Below are positions 1 through 12,942 of a stretch of 64,000 bases of DNA, piece by piece (the first letter of the stretch is position 1; each line of letters starts with the position of its first letter). The stretch is taken from assembly GCA_022113835.1 (NCBI GenBank), contig JAILWY010000005.1, positions 8,636,501 through 8,700,500 on the forward strand. The letters run 5' to 3'. The notes under the pieces are model-generated. The model ran no database searches, was not told where the DNA came from, and saw only the letters and a list, made by a program, of their open reading frames with translations. The stretch is from Atopsyche davidsoni. Lineage: Eukaryota; Arthropoda; Insecta; Trichoptera; Hydrobiosidae. A program made the translations under genes and the position numbers.

Positions 1-3000
1 AAATCAGATTTTCATGCAACGGTGGTTCCAATTTACACAGGTCGTTAGCAAGCCTCAACTTTCAGGACGATCTTTTTAATATGATCATCTAAATATAAAT
101 TATGTTGAACCTTTCGCAAATATGCGACTCTCTTTCGCTATATCTCTCCAATTTTAGAGACAATTTTTTTTTGTGAAGATATACTATTCATAAATAAACG
201 TATTAATTTTCAAATATGGCTCGCATTTATTTGTAGTATTTTGAAGTTTTTTTCCTATTTGATTCACTAATTGAAACAATAATAATATATGATGTCAAGT
301 AAATTAAATGTTTTTATTATCCGACATTTTTTTTATTGAACAACGTGATAAAAAAACCATTTCTGCTCGCTGCTTCATACGTAGTAATATGTGTATTTTC
401 ATACATTCTGATTAGTATCGCAAAAAAATTATACGCGGAAACCAAAACAAACATTCAATTTTCGGATAAAGCTATAAATTAAAAAAGATTTTACGAGTTC
501 AACAAACCTTAAAATGTGTATTTTTTAAGTAAATATTTATCTAGGTCAAAATTGCCTATTTATATACGATGAGCGATAGAAAATCTATCGTTAAAGCTCA
601 TATTGAAATTAATAGTTTTTGGCAGTAGCACTTATTTCAAGAGCTTTAATTACGAAATAGAAATAAACGCTCGTGACAAATGTATCTCATAATTTTTTTT
701 TCATAAGTAATATATGTGTTATATGGTGGTATGAAATTGATAGTAAGGCTGTTAGTGACAAATTCATAACTGGAATGGAGACATGTAAATGTATTATTCA
801 CTTTCAAAGAATTCCTAATTATTTTCTTGACCCGTTTTCGCGTTGCGAATCGGAATTCCACACCTCTCTTGACATGTTAACTGGGCGTTGTAAATCATTT
901 CATCACCGAGCACCGCGACTTCTCTGAGGATTCCGCCTCTTACAAATATGAGACAGCTCTGTGTCGGTCCCGAGTAACGAGATCTTATTTGCCGAGTGAT
1001 TTGAAAGGTCAATCAATGTTTTTATATTAAATAAAACTCCAGCTTGCAGTAACAAAAAAGCAGTACACACAAGGCATTCAAGAAGTAGTTTCTGACAAAT
1101 TGGTTTAAGCATATTTTCTTGTACAGAAATTTCTTTAAATTATTTAATTTTCAGAATTGTTATAATGTAGTGGACGCACTCTATTTGCTTCTTAAAGCGT
1201 TGAACAGCTTAGCGCCTAATAAGTATGACTCTTACAAAATTATGTATTCTTAACTATATTTATATTTTCTTTGCTCGACATTTAGAACTTTGATAAAAAA
1301 AAATAATAATAAAGTAAACATTGTAACTTCATTATTTGGATACATCAGAATTAAAAACGCTCTCAGCTTGAGATTAGCTTCGTGTTTTACAAGTCAGTTA
1401 AATCAATAAATACGTTCAGAGAAAAGAAAACACACCGAACGAGATAATTTCCTTTGATGTTGTTATTTTTGCTGAAAATACTAAATTAGATATTGTTTTT
1501 CTAGGATGTTAACTATTTTATTATTGGCTTCCAGAAAAATAGCGTTTAAGAGAAACAATCGTATGATGGAAGGCAGGAAGTTTGGTTGAATAACTTTCAA
1601 CCGGACTTATACTGGAAAAAAAATCTTTAGTATTTAATTGTAAGCGCTGTTCATAAACAGTGATTCAAACTGCATTATAGTTACATAGAAAATACATTTA
1701 CTAGTTCTAGATTCATAAATGTTTATCAATGTTATTTACTATAAGACACAGGTAGAATCATTATCTTATCACGATTTTTAATAAAGGCTTGAATAAATAT
1801 TGTTATTTTATTTATTATTGAAGAAACTAAGAGTAGATAAAAATAACAACGTGTTTTGTACCTTAATGGGTTAAAATGCGATTTTATTAATAAAATTAAA
1901 ATTACCGAGGAATAGCGGAAACTGTAGTATTTATGTTATTCAGGACCGCAGAAAAGAACGCAGTTTGGAATGATTAACAGCTACGCGTCTCGACAAATAC
2001 GACTGCAAAAACCAGAAAAATGCCCGCCTCGCGCACTGGCTAATTAATTAATTCTTATATCAGTGCTACCAGTTTACATCGTCACGTTTTTAATCAAATC
2101 AAAATAAATTGTATTTTATGTAAAAAAAAAAATCTAAAATAAAAAAAAAACAATCCGATTCAAGAAAAAGATATGTTGAAGCTTATCACTCTTACAGTAA
2201 GTTTGAGATAAATTCTTATGTGAAAAAAGATTAGTTAATAAAAAAATGTTATTTAATAAATTTTTTTACAAAAATTGCATAAATCAGAAATTAATAAAAA
2301 TAATTAATTGTATAAAATCTCTGTTTTTTTTTATTTTTTTATAATCTCTTTTTTTGGCAAAAGTTTTATCTGTATCACGGTTTCCTAATAATCCGCTTGA
2401 TATTTATATTATGTGCATTGATTTACAAGAAAAAAACCCAACATTACATAAATATTTATATTTTTTTAGTTTGGATATGCGAAATACGTGATAATTTCTA
2501 CATTTTAACGATTCAGTTCTGAAACTACTATACTGATTATAGCCAGGGGATTGAGGTTTAAATCCAGTCCAATAAAATATTTTATGAATGAAAAGTTTTG
2601 ACAATAAAAATATTTTCATTCTATGAGATTTTATATTGTTGAAAATCAATCTATACGTTCATTGGGTTTTATTACAAAATTATGTATTATTCTAAATCAG
2701 TAATTCTCAGTCTCTTCAGGTATTTTATATATCGTGTATTGGCGAGTACAGCTAGGTATCGATACACATTAATACATTTTTTTCACGAGAGTTCATATAA
2801 AGCGTGTTACCTCAGTTCATTAGTAACACAATCCTCAGGTAACAGATGATCTGGCCTGGTTATGTCAATACGTACGTCAAAAAAGTAAAAGTCAGTTGAG
2901 CTAATCACCTGTGGGTACCTGCGCGCTTGTCAGGCAGGCGAGGGGGCCGGGAGATCTCGCCGAGACCTCTAATGTTTTAATACCGGGCTTGAAATAATCC

Positions 3001-4940
3001 CATATGATACGTCACGACTAATATGTTCATCCTCAGAACTGATTACAGGTAATGCGCCATAATTGAGGTAGTATGGTACAGTAACGGCATGGAATATAAT
3101 TCTTGCGTTGGTACTGGTACAGCATTTCCCTTTTTAAGATTTCTAGTCGTTTATTAATGTCTTACTAAATAAACAGCAACTACTTCTTTATCTATGTTTT
3201 TTTTTTTAGATTCCATACTAATGTATATTGCTACCATGTGCTTAAGGTACAAGATATCTACGTGACACGACAAGAATTAAACGCTTAAAAGAACTAATGC
3301 ATCACTGTTAGCGTAGTCCCTTCCTAGTTGCAGCTTAAATAAAATAGTGAACATTATTAACAAATTTAAAACAATAAATTTGCGCTAGTGACAAATATTT
3401 TTTTAAGGTTTTTAGAAACGTGAAATGGAGCATTTTAGTCTGATTAAGTCAAACATCTAATTAATAATAAGTAGAGATTTGAAGATAACTTTATAAAATT
3501 TATGTTGCTTTTAACATTGTTTTTTTTTAGTAATACTAAGTGTTAATTTAATATTACAAAACAATAATGAATGATTGACTTAAATCATCATAAGGCTATA
3601 TACATATAAACATTTATTCAATTAAAATTCTTTGATTTAAATAACTTAACATTAAAGCTTTCTGAAATTTTTTTCCGAGTATTCTTATTAAAGTAAGAAC
3701 ATTTTGTTTATCATGATGAGCTAATTTTCTCATCTGGGGATTATAACTTTATCATTAAATGATAAATGACACACAATAATCCAAATTGTATCAATGTATT
3801 ATTTTTAATTTTACAACGGCCATCGCGAATTCTCATTCCAAATAATTGTATAATACTTTCAATAAAACCGCCAGACTGCCGCTTAAGTGACGTTGGCATA
3901 ACGTTTACATGACATATTCGACATCTCACAGTGCACGCACAGCTCTTTGTGTTAGTGACGTCAGCAGAATTAATATAGATCATAAACGCTCAATCAAATG
4001 ATCTGAAATATTTTTTGCAATTTATTATCTATCTAAGAAGAGTTAAAATTGCTCAAAATATTACCTAAATTTTATAATTATAACTGTATGATTACAGATA
4101 AGGAATTTAGTAACAAATATATTGATTATTGATACATTATTTAATATAACAATACAAATATATTGATTATTTTTGCATATGGTAAATTGCATTTTTTTAT
4201 TATTTACTTACTTTCTGTCATTCATCTCGTTTGATTATTGTTTCTTTCCGTTAAAGTCGACAGGTAATTTTTTTAACGCTCTTTAAAAATTAATAATAAA
4301 CACAAAGGCTACACAGTTCTACTTCTACCATGAGTTATTGTTGGAAAAAAACCTAATATTTGAAGTCGTTAAATAGAATAAGTATTTTTGACTGTTAGTA
4401 TTTACAAGTCATTACTCAGGTATTTTTTTACTAATTAAATGAGGTAGATGCAAGCTAGCTAAGGAGTCTTGGGCTTGATTGGCTATGACTGAAGCATTTG
4501 GGTCTCATTAAGCATGGATAATTTATAGAGGTACATCAATCTATTCTCACTTTAACCATACAGGTAACGTAATATGTAGACTCAGTGTAATAAATAAAGA
4601 TGTGATGGAGATATTATTTGCTTTAAGCAAATATATGGTTAAAGACATGTGAAGATTACCATGGATTTAACGAAGAAAAAAATTGAGAAAATATACAATA
4701 ATTTTTTTTTTTTTTTATGGACATTTAATATTTTAAGGGTCGCTAAGTATTTCAAAGTAGGTATAATCAAATATCTATTGCATGCGGACTGGAAAATTTC
4801 AACTAAATATTTAAGTATTCAAACAACGTAAAGGTTATAAAAACTTCTTTCATGTTGCTCTACCCAAATATGGTTTAGTATTAGTTATAATTATTTTTTT
4901 ATCAAAAGCACTTTGATAGATATTTTTGTTTGTTTCTATA
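1..4940. other. AT-rich non-coding stretch
   Basis: No reading frame here looks like a gene. The longest frames are short, rich in Phe, Ile, Lys and Asn, and have no recognisable motif. The sequence is dominated by A and T runs. One GC-richer patch lies near 2915-2990, in the middle of otherwise AT-rich DNA, and could be a regulatory element or an old insertion. A second, weaker patch lies near 3820-3960. I see no repeat structure beyond homopolymer runs. Confidence 0.6.
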
Positions 4941-4965
4941 TATTGATAATGATAAGGTTCATTTT

Positions 4966-5227
4966 TTCAAATATTGAAAATTGATTAAAGAAACTCTTAG
5001 AAAAATATGCTTTTGAATACAAGCTTACATGGCCGGTGCATTACCAACGAATAACTCGTACTAAGCAATAATTTTTAACAATCATATCCTATAAGTAAAA
5101 CAACGTACTTATTATGCCAATTAAATAATGCACCGGCCATGTAAGCTTGGGGATGTGGGTTCAAATCCCACACAAATCACGATGATATTTTTCTAAGAGT
5201 TTCTTTAATCAATTTTCAATATTTAAA
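4966..5227. repeat. Imperfect long inverted repeat
   Basis: Two arms are reverse complements of each other. The inner arms, 5021-5043 and 5126-5148, match perfectly over 23 bases (AAGCTTACATGGCCGGTGCA and three more). The outer arms, 4966-5008 and 5185-5227, match over about 43 bases with few differences. The arms are separated by about 80 bases of spacer, and the right arm has some 35 extra bases between its two matching blocks. The right outer arm is also the first copy of the tandem repeat that follows. This looks like an inverted duplication of one repeat unit, or the folded end of a non-autonomous transposable element. No protein is encoded. Confidence 0.8.
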
Positions 5228-6390
5228 AAAATGTACTTAATCATTATCAATCAATAAAACCTGTACAGGCAAAATCGTACTTCCTGTGGACGGTCTTCAC
5301 AAAAATCAATAATATGTTTCTATATAATTTCACTCATTAGAAATATATGTACAAAAATGGTGAAATTTTAATTATAGCGTTAACACAATTGTCCAGGGTG
5401 CGAATTGCTATGAAACCGAGATGTCTACAGCAGTACGTAGGTTCGCACTTTATTCTATGGGAGGTTCTACGTGTCGGTTCAAATCCCACACAAATCACGA
5501 TGATATTTTTCTAAGAGTTTCTTTAATCAATTTTCAATATTTAAAAAAATGTACTTAATCATTATCAATCAATAAAACCTGTACAGGCAAAATCGTACTT
5601 CCTGTGGACGGTCTTCACAAAAATCAATAATATGTTTCTATATAATTTCACTCATTAGAAATATATGTACAAAAATTGTGAATTTTAATTATAGCTTTAA
5701 TACAATAATCCTGGGTGCGAATTTCTATGAAACCGAGGTGTCTACAGCAGTACGTAGGTTCGCACTTTATTCTATGGGAGGTTCTACGTGTGGGTTCAAA
5801 TCCCACTCAAAGCACGATGATATTTTTCTAAGAGTTTCTTTAATCAATTTTCAATATTTGAAAAAATGTACTTAATCATTATCAATCAATATAACCTGTA
5901 CAGGCAGAATCGTACTTCCTGTGGACGGTCTTCACAAAAATCAATAATATGTTTCTATATAATTTCACTCATTAGAAATATATGTACAAAAATTGTGAAA
6001 TTTTTATTATAGCGTTAATACAATTATCCAGGGTGCGAATTTCTATGAAACCGAGATGTCTACAGCAGTACGTAGGTTCGCACTTTATTCTATGGGAGGT
6101 TCTACGTGTCGGTTCTTTTTAATCAATTTTCAATATTTGAAAAAATGTACTTAATCACTATCAATCAATAAAACCTGTACAGGCAAATCGTACTTCCTGT
6201 GAAACGGTCTTCACCAAAATCAATAATATGTTTCTATATAATTTCACTCATTAGAAATATATGTACAAAAATTGTGAATTTTAATTATAGCTTTAATACA
6301 ATAATCCTGGGTGCGAATTTCTATGAAACCGAGGTGTCTACAGCAGTACGTAGGTTCGCACTTTATTCTATGGGAGGTTCTACGTGTCGG
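5184..6390 (+). repeat. Tandem array of about 317-bp units
   Basis: About four head-to-tail copies of one unit. The marker CACTCATTAG falls at 5331, 5649, 5966 and 6245, giving periods of 318, 317 and 279; the last step is short because of a deletion of about 38 bases near 6115. A second marker, GATATTTTTCTAAG, falls at 5184, 5502 and 5819. Each unit carries a block shaped like the T-arm of a tRNA, GGTTCAAATCC, which resembles an RNA polymerase III B box, but I could not find a matching A box at the right distance. The copies are very alike, so the expansion is probably recent. The array ends abruptly at about 6390 in GC-rich DNA. Confidence 0.88.
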
Positions 6391-6778
6391 GCGATAGAGG
6401 TGAGCCCGCGACAGTAGTATGGGAGGAGCGGGCCGCCGGCACAAGTCGAGCAGTCTCTAACGTCATGCCCGGATGGCAACACGCGTCCAACTAAACGCAC
6501 CGCAGTCGCCGGAAACAGTCCTCGCCTGGTCACACTTTTCATAAAATTACAAAAAAAAAATTCAAACTGCTGACGTTCAAATTTTTATTTCCGCTTTTGA
6601 ATACAAAATTTTCATTTTACGAAATTTGTGCACATCGTATACCATTTTCGCTTATCGCTTACAGCTTTTGATTTAACACTTGTGAAATGTTAAATTTGGA
6701 GATTGTGCGAGTGTTGATCTATATTTGGTGATTTTTTGTTAAGTGCTTTTGTGATAAAATTACAAAAGGTTTATTGCT
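6391..6778 (+). promoter_or_regulatory. GC-rich block, possible promoter and non-coding first exon
   Basis: From about 6391 to 6535 the sequence turns GC- and CpG-rich, in sharp contrast to its surroundings. It contains TCGAGCAGTCTCT at 6446-6458, which resembles an arthropod initiator region. AT-rich, leader-like sequence without long frames follows, ending at a consensus splice donor GTGAGT at 6779-6784. This would fit an untranslated first exon of a plus-strand gene, conceivably the transporter whose coding starts at 27171, but nothing in the sequence proves that link. It could equally be the end of a transposable element attached to the tandem array before it. Confidence 0.25.
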
Positions 6779-6784
6779 GTGAGT

Positions 6785-8449
6785 TGTTTTTCAGGAGATT
6801 TTTTAAATGTTTAAAATGCTATATTCTTTTAGAACAGTTTATTTTGTATACTTTGTTTTTGCGGCCAAAGCAAAAAATGTGATTACTTTAAATGAGATAT
6901 CAGCTACCTAGTTTTAATCTGTACTAGGATTTAATTAAACCATAGTTTCCCAAACTTTGTAACGGCAACAAACAAAAAATCTTTGGACATAAACTTTTTC
7001 ATATGGAAACATACATGATAATTTGTAATTTCAATTTACCGATATATTAATCTATTAACTAAAAATATGCATTTCCTTTTCTGAAAACACGACTGAATAA
7101 AAAAGTTTGAATAATTTTACAGCACATATTTGCAATTTAATAAAAATATTTTAGCTTATTCAATCAAGCATTTTAAAAATAAATTTGCTTGGTGAAGACC
7201 ACAGCTTCGTGAATCTATATACAAACCATAAGAAAGGCTAAAGCCGAATCTTAGATGAATATAATTTCCTTAAATAATATGAGTCAAAAACAATATAACC
7301 CTACTTGTTATTATAGTTAAGATTTATCGAGTTTATTCTCAAAAAAATACACTTATTTTGTAAGCATACAAACTACGGTATTATAGTTTTAGAATCATGT
7401 TGTATTTGAGTAGGGGTTCAAGTGAAAAACGTCTTATTTGTTTTGCCATACAAACGTAGCGGTTTTTAATTCTAATGATGACCAAGTAGGGAGCAAGCCG
7501 GTGACTTTGACATGTGTTCTAACTATTCTTTAATCGAAATAGACCTGTCAACAGACTTAATGATCAATCATTCTAGGTATTCATAAAAACCACTCCACTG
7601 TGGATCCCTGTACCTGTCGGCGTCATCTTCATCGTCACGTTTTTAATTAAGATATCAACTTTAGAGTGCGCGATCTTTAAAAATTGATTTTGCGGGTTAA
7701 TTGTGTGTGCTAAAAAGTGCTGGTATTGTATTATAAATGAAACTTGCTTCGCCGTGTAAATGTAAAGAAGACGTTTGAAAAGTTTCAGAGGATTAATAAA
7801 AGCAACTCGCTTAGAAACTCTAAAAAAACCTTTTTTTCCGGTTCTGTAAAAACTACAATACAATGGTTTATTATAATAATAAAATAACAAAATATTTTAA
7901 CACACAAAAAACAAAAACATAGACAATTTATACATAAGAACCACATAGTATGTACTTTTTTATATGTATTTACTTTTGAACACTCTATAGATTTTATTGT
8001 TCATTTAAATAGTTGAGTAATAATAAATCTTAAGAACGAACAATCGCATACAATACGCAAATACACACAAGAATCTTATTTAATACAACTTACGACTTAG
8101 TGAATTAACAAGATAGATTATGGCGTTTAATCAAGTTGTAACTGCTACAGGAAACACAAAAGGTATTACATTCCTGAGTTAAAAATTACTCCGTGAGGAA
8201 TCCCCTTCATGACTCTCGGTCTCCTATATAAATTGGCCGCGGACAGCTATTTCTTAATTAAGCAAATATAATCTATAAAAATGTAATGACTTAATAACTT
8301 GTGTGTAATTAATCTTTTATTTTGCTTAAATTTTTACTTACGCCTGTATTACATATTTAGATAAATAATTATTGTTTAAAATAGCAAAATTCGATTTGTG
8401 TCATTATTTGAGTTCATATACGGTATAAGCTTACAAATGTATAGTACAT
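6785..8449. other. AT-rich non-coding stretch
   Basis: No supported gene. A minus-strand frame of 105 codons at 7573-7890 has no recognisable motif. In another frame the minus strand reads a short acidic peptide ending RYRDPQWSGFYEYLE before a stop near 7570. It looks protein-like, but it has no start codon or splice acceptor in the right place. A TATATAA box near 8223-8236 lies just before a small GC-rich block (GGCCGCGGACAGC); nothing downstream supports a promoter. Confidence 0.5.
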
Positions 8450-8457
8450 ATATATAT

Positions 8458-8471
8458 TAGGGTGTCCCTTA
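8458..8471 (+). repeat. Left terminal inverted repeat of the hAT-like element
   Basis: TAGGGTGTCCCTTA, an exact reverse complement of the right end. The core AGGG-TGT-CCCT is itself a small palindrome. Confidence 0.9.
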
Positions 8472-8760
8472 TATGACCAAAAAAATTTTTTTTTCAAATT
8501 TCGAAATGCATACCCTCTACATTTTTTACTAATGCTATAAGATACTCAAATATAAAATTTCATCTTTCTAGAAAAATTGCAACTAGTGCCGACCGAGCTT
8601 CAAAGTTTAGTAAAAAACGTGTTTTGTCTTGATATTTCGGTCTGGTATAAAATCATTATAAATGCAATAAATTAAGTGAATAATAGTAAAAATTCAATTA
8701 AATGAACATTAATCTTTAATCAAATACATAAAGTAATAACAATCAGTCAGGGTAACTTTT

Positions 8761-10408
8761 TTATAGAGTTGTTTTTTTACAGTCCGGATACAATTTTCTA
8801 TGTTCCTGGACACAGCGCAGCAAGAACTGTTTTTGTTCTTCTTCAGCCGCGATAAGTCCGTTAAAATCTTGCATCATTTTAACAGCCCTTTCAGCAGTAT
8901 CATTCACAACCCTCAAATAACTTATTTTTCTTTTAGCTTCCACAAAAGCACTATTATTATTCCAAGAAGATACATCTTCCTTTAGAAAACTGTCGTCGAT
9001 CTGCAGTCGTGATAAAAATTGTTTGCTCTTTTCCGATACGAAATCATCCAGTATTTTACAAACATAAGCAAACATCTTGTAGAGTCTTTTTGTCCTTCGC
9101 AGTTATTCTGCATTGTGACTGAAGTAAACACATTTTTAAAGAATAGATCGCTCTCGCCATCCAGCGTGCCTGATGCATGGCTTTGGGGGGGCTTAGTTTT
9201 AATTTTTCCTCTGAGTCTCCTCCCAAAAATATTACGCACAGTTCGACCAATTTGCGGTTGTCATCTCTTACATAACCTTTGTCTAATTCTGCCTTATAAA
9301 ATATTAACAAAGCTTGAATGTCTGTCTCGGCAACACGTTGTTTTACGAAATAAAGAGATGGTTCAATGTTACTAGCGTCGATGTTTTTCCAATTTTCTCT
9401 GAACTTTTTAAACATTGGAGTATCTGGGCTACTAGTAATTTACTTAATTTTGCTTTCAAAGACAGCTTTTAGGACCAATTCATAAACATGATGACGACAG
9501 ACGAGCAGCAATTCTCTTCCTAAAGTTTCTCCAAAATAGCACAAGCTCCATTGAAACGGCCAGTATTGAAAGCTGTTGTGTCGCAGCACATTATTTGTAC
9601 TTTATCGTGAAGGTTCTAGTCAAAGAGAGCTGTTGAGACAGCCTTAGCTTGATGTTTTTCAGAAGAATGTTCTAGTTTTGGCACTGCAAGAAGCTGTTCC
9701 TTATCGTCAAACGAAGCAATAACTGGCAAGCGTTCTTCTTTAGAACTTCGTACATCTAACCCGGGTAATAGTTTTCCATCCCAATGGACTGTGACTACGT
9801 CGGGTACATTACTTCCAAAGAAGTCAGATTTTATTGCTTCTGCCCTTGATTTTCTAGTTTCAGCAGCTAGTGGTTATCTTTGTCTTACAACCCTTTCCTC
9901 TTCTTCCAATCGTCGTTGTTTAGATCTATCTTCTTTTTCCGACAATTTTTTATCAACACCACCTAAGCATCCTGGTCGATCTGGCTCTCTCTGTTTCATT
10001 AAAAATAATTTATCTTACTCTATTTTCATTCTCTCAAAAGCATCAGCATGTGCAATATCAAACAAATTATCAAGATCAATTTTGAAATTGTTCTCACGGC
10101 TCTTGAACGTAACCTGAGCCTTCTTACAATTTTTTTTGCAACTCTCTCCAAACATGATATAAATCAACAAGTTTCTTCACGCAGTTAGGATATGCCCTTG
10201 TTGGAATTCTTGCTTTTTCCCAATATATGATGCACTCCCTAATCACAAGATTTGCACTTTCACTAACAATCAGTTTAACCTCACGAATATTGTAAAATAG
10301 GACCGAGGGAATTTGTCGATTAGATGGTAATTTTGCACCATTTATTTGATATCTAGGCAAACCGATAAGGAAATTATTTTGTTTATCACTCCGTAATTCC
10401 ACTGACAT
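8761..10408 (-). pseudogene. Broken transposase of the hAT-like element
   Basis: Read on the minus strand from ATG at 10408 to a stop at 8761, this was one protein of roughly 550 residues. It is now split by at least three frameshifts (in the A/T run near 10130, near 9525 and near 9075). There are also in-frame stops on the minus strand at about 10015-10017, 9874-9876, 9616-9618 and 9440-9442. The middle part shows VTVHWDGKLLPG and PVIASFDD. An aspartate follows in MCCDTTAFNTG, and then, after the frameshift, CRHHVYELVLKAVF. An aspartate in a D-x-x-x-x-N motif followed by a C-x-x-H-type motif is the order seen in the RNase H-like core of hAT transposases. The C-terminal part ends LLRCVQEHRKLYPDCKKTTL. 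I recognise the type as a widespread invertebrate transposon protein, but I cannot name the family. Confidence 0.8.
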
Positions 10409-10645
10409 GTTAACGCACTAAACACTGGAGCACTACTAATCTCAAAAATCACGTATGAAATGACAAATAAAACATGCAGTTACAAGTCACAGCGCAGTAC
10501 TTACGCAACTTGTATGGACAAGTTAAAATCGCAAGTCGGCACGGGTTACCGTTTATAAATCGAACTAATATTTTTTTCTAGACAATATAGGGATATTACT
10601 AAACTTTTAAGAAGGTATGCGTAAAAAAATATTGAACTTGAATTT

Positions 10646-10659
10646 TAAGGGACACCCTA
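10646..10659 (-). repeat. Right terminal inverted repeat of the hAT-like element
   Basis: TAAGGGACACCCTA, the exact reverse complement of the left end. It is followed directly by ATATATAT, the same eight bases that precede the left end. Confidence 0.9.
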
Positions 10660-10667
10660 ATATATAT

Positions 10668-12700
10668 ATATCAAGTTTAAATGCAAATTAATTTATGAAT
10701 AATTTTTTTTTTTAATATTAAATAAACACATCTTGATTAGTGAATATATGTATATTGTCCGGGAAGTGAAGAGAATTTATGAAATTTAGTATTTCAAATA
10801 TTATAAACTTTAATTATTTTTCAACTCAGAATACTACTAATAAATCACATGGGTTTTTTTTTATAAAAATAATAAAATATGTGTGAATATTAACAGCAAA
10901 TAAACTATCAAAATCACGCATCAAATAAATATTCGTGTAGTTAATTATCTACTGTACTTTCCAAGTTGCTCGAAACTATCCCCAGCTTTTGACAATTTCA
11001 GCAGATAATATTACACAAGTCCAGCTGGAGTTGCGAGCACCGGGGGAGCATGAGCGTGGGGATGTTTATTTTGCCCGTAAAGAGGTTATTGTTGCGGGGT
11101 TGAACAGTTTACGGGAGAGGAGCCTGGCACGGGGGCATATCTCAGCCCCGCCTGCCTGTCTTCGCCGTTTCCGCTAACGAGGGGATTCCCAGTTTTCCTC
11201 AGTTTCTCTTGTTTCCTTCTTGTGATTTCTCTCAATACTTTTCACCTTTCACCCCCTTACTCGGTTGTATAAAAAATATTCTTGCGAAGAATAAGTTTTC
11301 CAGTGAAAGCACGTCGATTTAGAAATTGCCTAACAATAAATGTTATTGTATGGTTAGACCTTTTTTCATCACTTTTAGATATTTCTGCCAAGTTTGTATT
11401 AAGTATTTTTTATTTTCATACCTGACATTATTTTATTCGTGTTATTTATGACACTTGTGTAACTTTTTTCTTTGCTTTCTTTTTTAGGCCTAATGTATAA
11501 TAGCTAAAACAAAACCGTATAGTTTATATATTATAATACGGATATTTGTTATACAATATATTTCTATATTTCATATATATCTTACGCTGAGAGAACTTTC
11601 GTGACTACGTAATCACAAATGATCCGACGTGTATGCAAGTGTAACTTTTTTGGGTCATTTTTTATTAATAAGCATCCAAAAACTTGCTGAAACAAAACAA
11701 ATAAAGCCCCTTATCAAATATTAAACATGTCGTGAATTACAGAAACTTTTGTATATCTTCTCATTATTTGCTAACACTTGTAAAACAACACAATAAAAGT
11801 GTGAAACTTCACGGATTATTTTGTGAGCATTTGATCGTATTTCACTGACGACAGAACTTTCTTAGTAGATTTAATACATTAGTTTTTTCTTGGTGAGGCT
11901 AGGTCCCTGCTTGCCATATAATACAGAATCGTATTTTACAGAATTCACTCACATTAATAACTTTTCCATACCAGTTATTCTTAAGGGATATCAATAAAAA
12001 TCCTTTATTTAATGCTTTGTGCGAATAAAAAGATTCGACTATACTTTTTACGATCTGTCACCGCCACGTGAGTTATTACGGAGACCACTCTACAGCTCAT
12101 CCCTAGACCTACTCCGTTTCACTAATAAAAATATTTTCAAATCCTTTTGACATTACCAAATTACGAATTGAATAACAATTAATATTTTTATTTCTTACAA
12201 TGAAATATATTTGATTAACATTCACTGCGAGGTATTCTTCTGAATTACATGCTTCTTTACATGTGTGGCTCTTCGGCTCTTAACAACGCAATCGGCTTAA
12301 GTTTGTTTGGCATTAAAAAAAACATTACAGTCTTAAATCTGATAACATTCATGTTAATCTTAAGACACATTAAATCACTCATAAACTTCGATTTCATATC
12401 CATACCTATATTAAATGGCGTGTACTCACTTTATGTTTGTCACTTAATTTAACGCAAATAGTTTTACGCGTATGACAAAGAATCGCTTTCAGTCCGTTAG
12501 ATGCTTTGACTTTTTCAACGCTTAAAGTCGATGTCTCAAAAATATTGTTTATCTCCCCACATAAGCCTCCATTAACACTCTCTGGCACTCGGCCGGTTGG
12601 CTTAGGTTTCATCTGACACACTTTGACACGTCGAGCGGTTAGAATGATAAGGTTCTTGTCATTATTTATGAGTAAAAAAATAATCGCATAATTTACTTAT
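10668..12700. other. Non-coding stretch with one GC-rich patch
   Basis: Mostly AT-rich and without recognisable genes. At about 11020-11180 the base composition rises sharply and the plus strand stays open for 62 codons (10989-11177, ending PPACLRRFR), with no recognised domain. Likely explanations are a conserved regulatory element or an old insertion. The region 12555-12640 is also GC-richer without a clear coding frame. Confidence 0.5.
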
Positions 12701-12942
12701 TATGAAATAAACTCTGGAATATATTTCGTCTTTCTAATAGAACGGAGTTTAAATAAAATGTTTATCTAGATCTAGAGGATCATATTGTATGTTTGTTTTA
12801 CTTCCATGAGGTCTGAACGTAGCATTCAATAGCTTCCACGGATGCAAAATATTAACAGTAAATAATAATGAGCCACCAGGGTTGCGAATTCCGATCGGCA
12901 AAAACCACAATGGACGACTGTCAAGTGTCAAAAAACACGTAC

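Larger units (their letters stand above)
8458..10659 (-). mobile_element. hAT-like DNA transposon, 2.2 kb, decayed
   Basis: The element is bounded by perfect 14-bp terminal inverted repeats. TAGGGTGTCCCTTA stands at 8458-8471 and its reverse complement at 10646-10659. Similarity continues inward imperfectly; both ends share GCATACC some 45-50 bases in. On each side stands ATATATAT (8450-8457 and 10660-10667), the 8-bp target duplication expected of hAT elements, but the AT-rich context makes this weak evidence. The TAGGG terminus fits the short hAT consensus (pyrimidine-A-purine-N-G). Inside is one broken transposase-like reading frame on the minus strand. The superfamily assignment is an inference from termini, duplication length and protein motifs. 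The element cannot move itself now. Confidence 0.85.

Noticed and set aside
5150..5178. tRNA T-arm-like sequence GTGGGTTCAAATCCCAC
   Set aside because: It looks like part of a tRNA, but no acceptor stem, D arm or A box is found at the right distance. It is treated as part of the repeat unit.
5678..6417. Two similar plus-strand frames containing FYETEVSTAVRRFALYSMGG
   Set aside because: They are two copies of the same 317-bp tandem repeat unit; the first and third copies break the frame, and no domain is seen.
7568..7640. Minus-strand peptide ending DPQWSGFYEYLE before a stop
   Set aside because: It reads like a protein C-terminus, but a TAA lies just upstream in frame and there is no splice acceptor between, so it cannot be supported as an exon.
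9791..10117. Plus-strand frame of 108 codons inside the transposon
   Set aside because: It is the complement of the minus-strand transposase, which has recognisable motifs.
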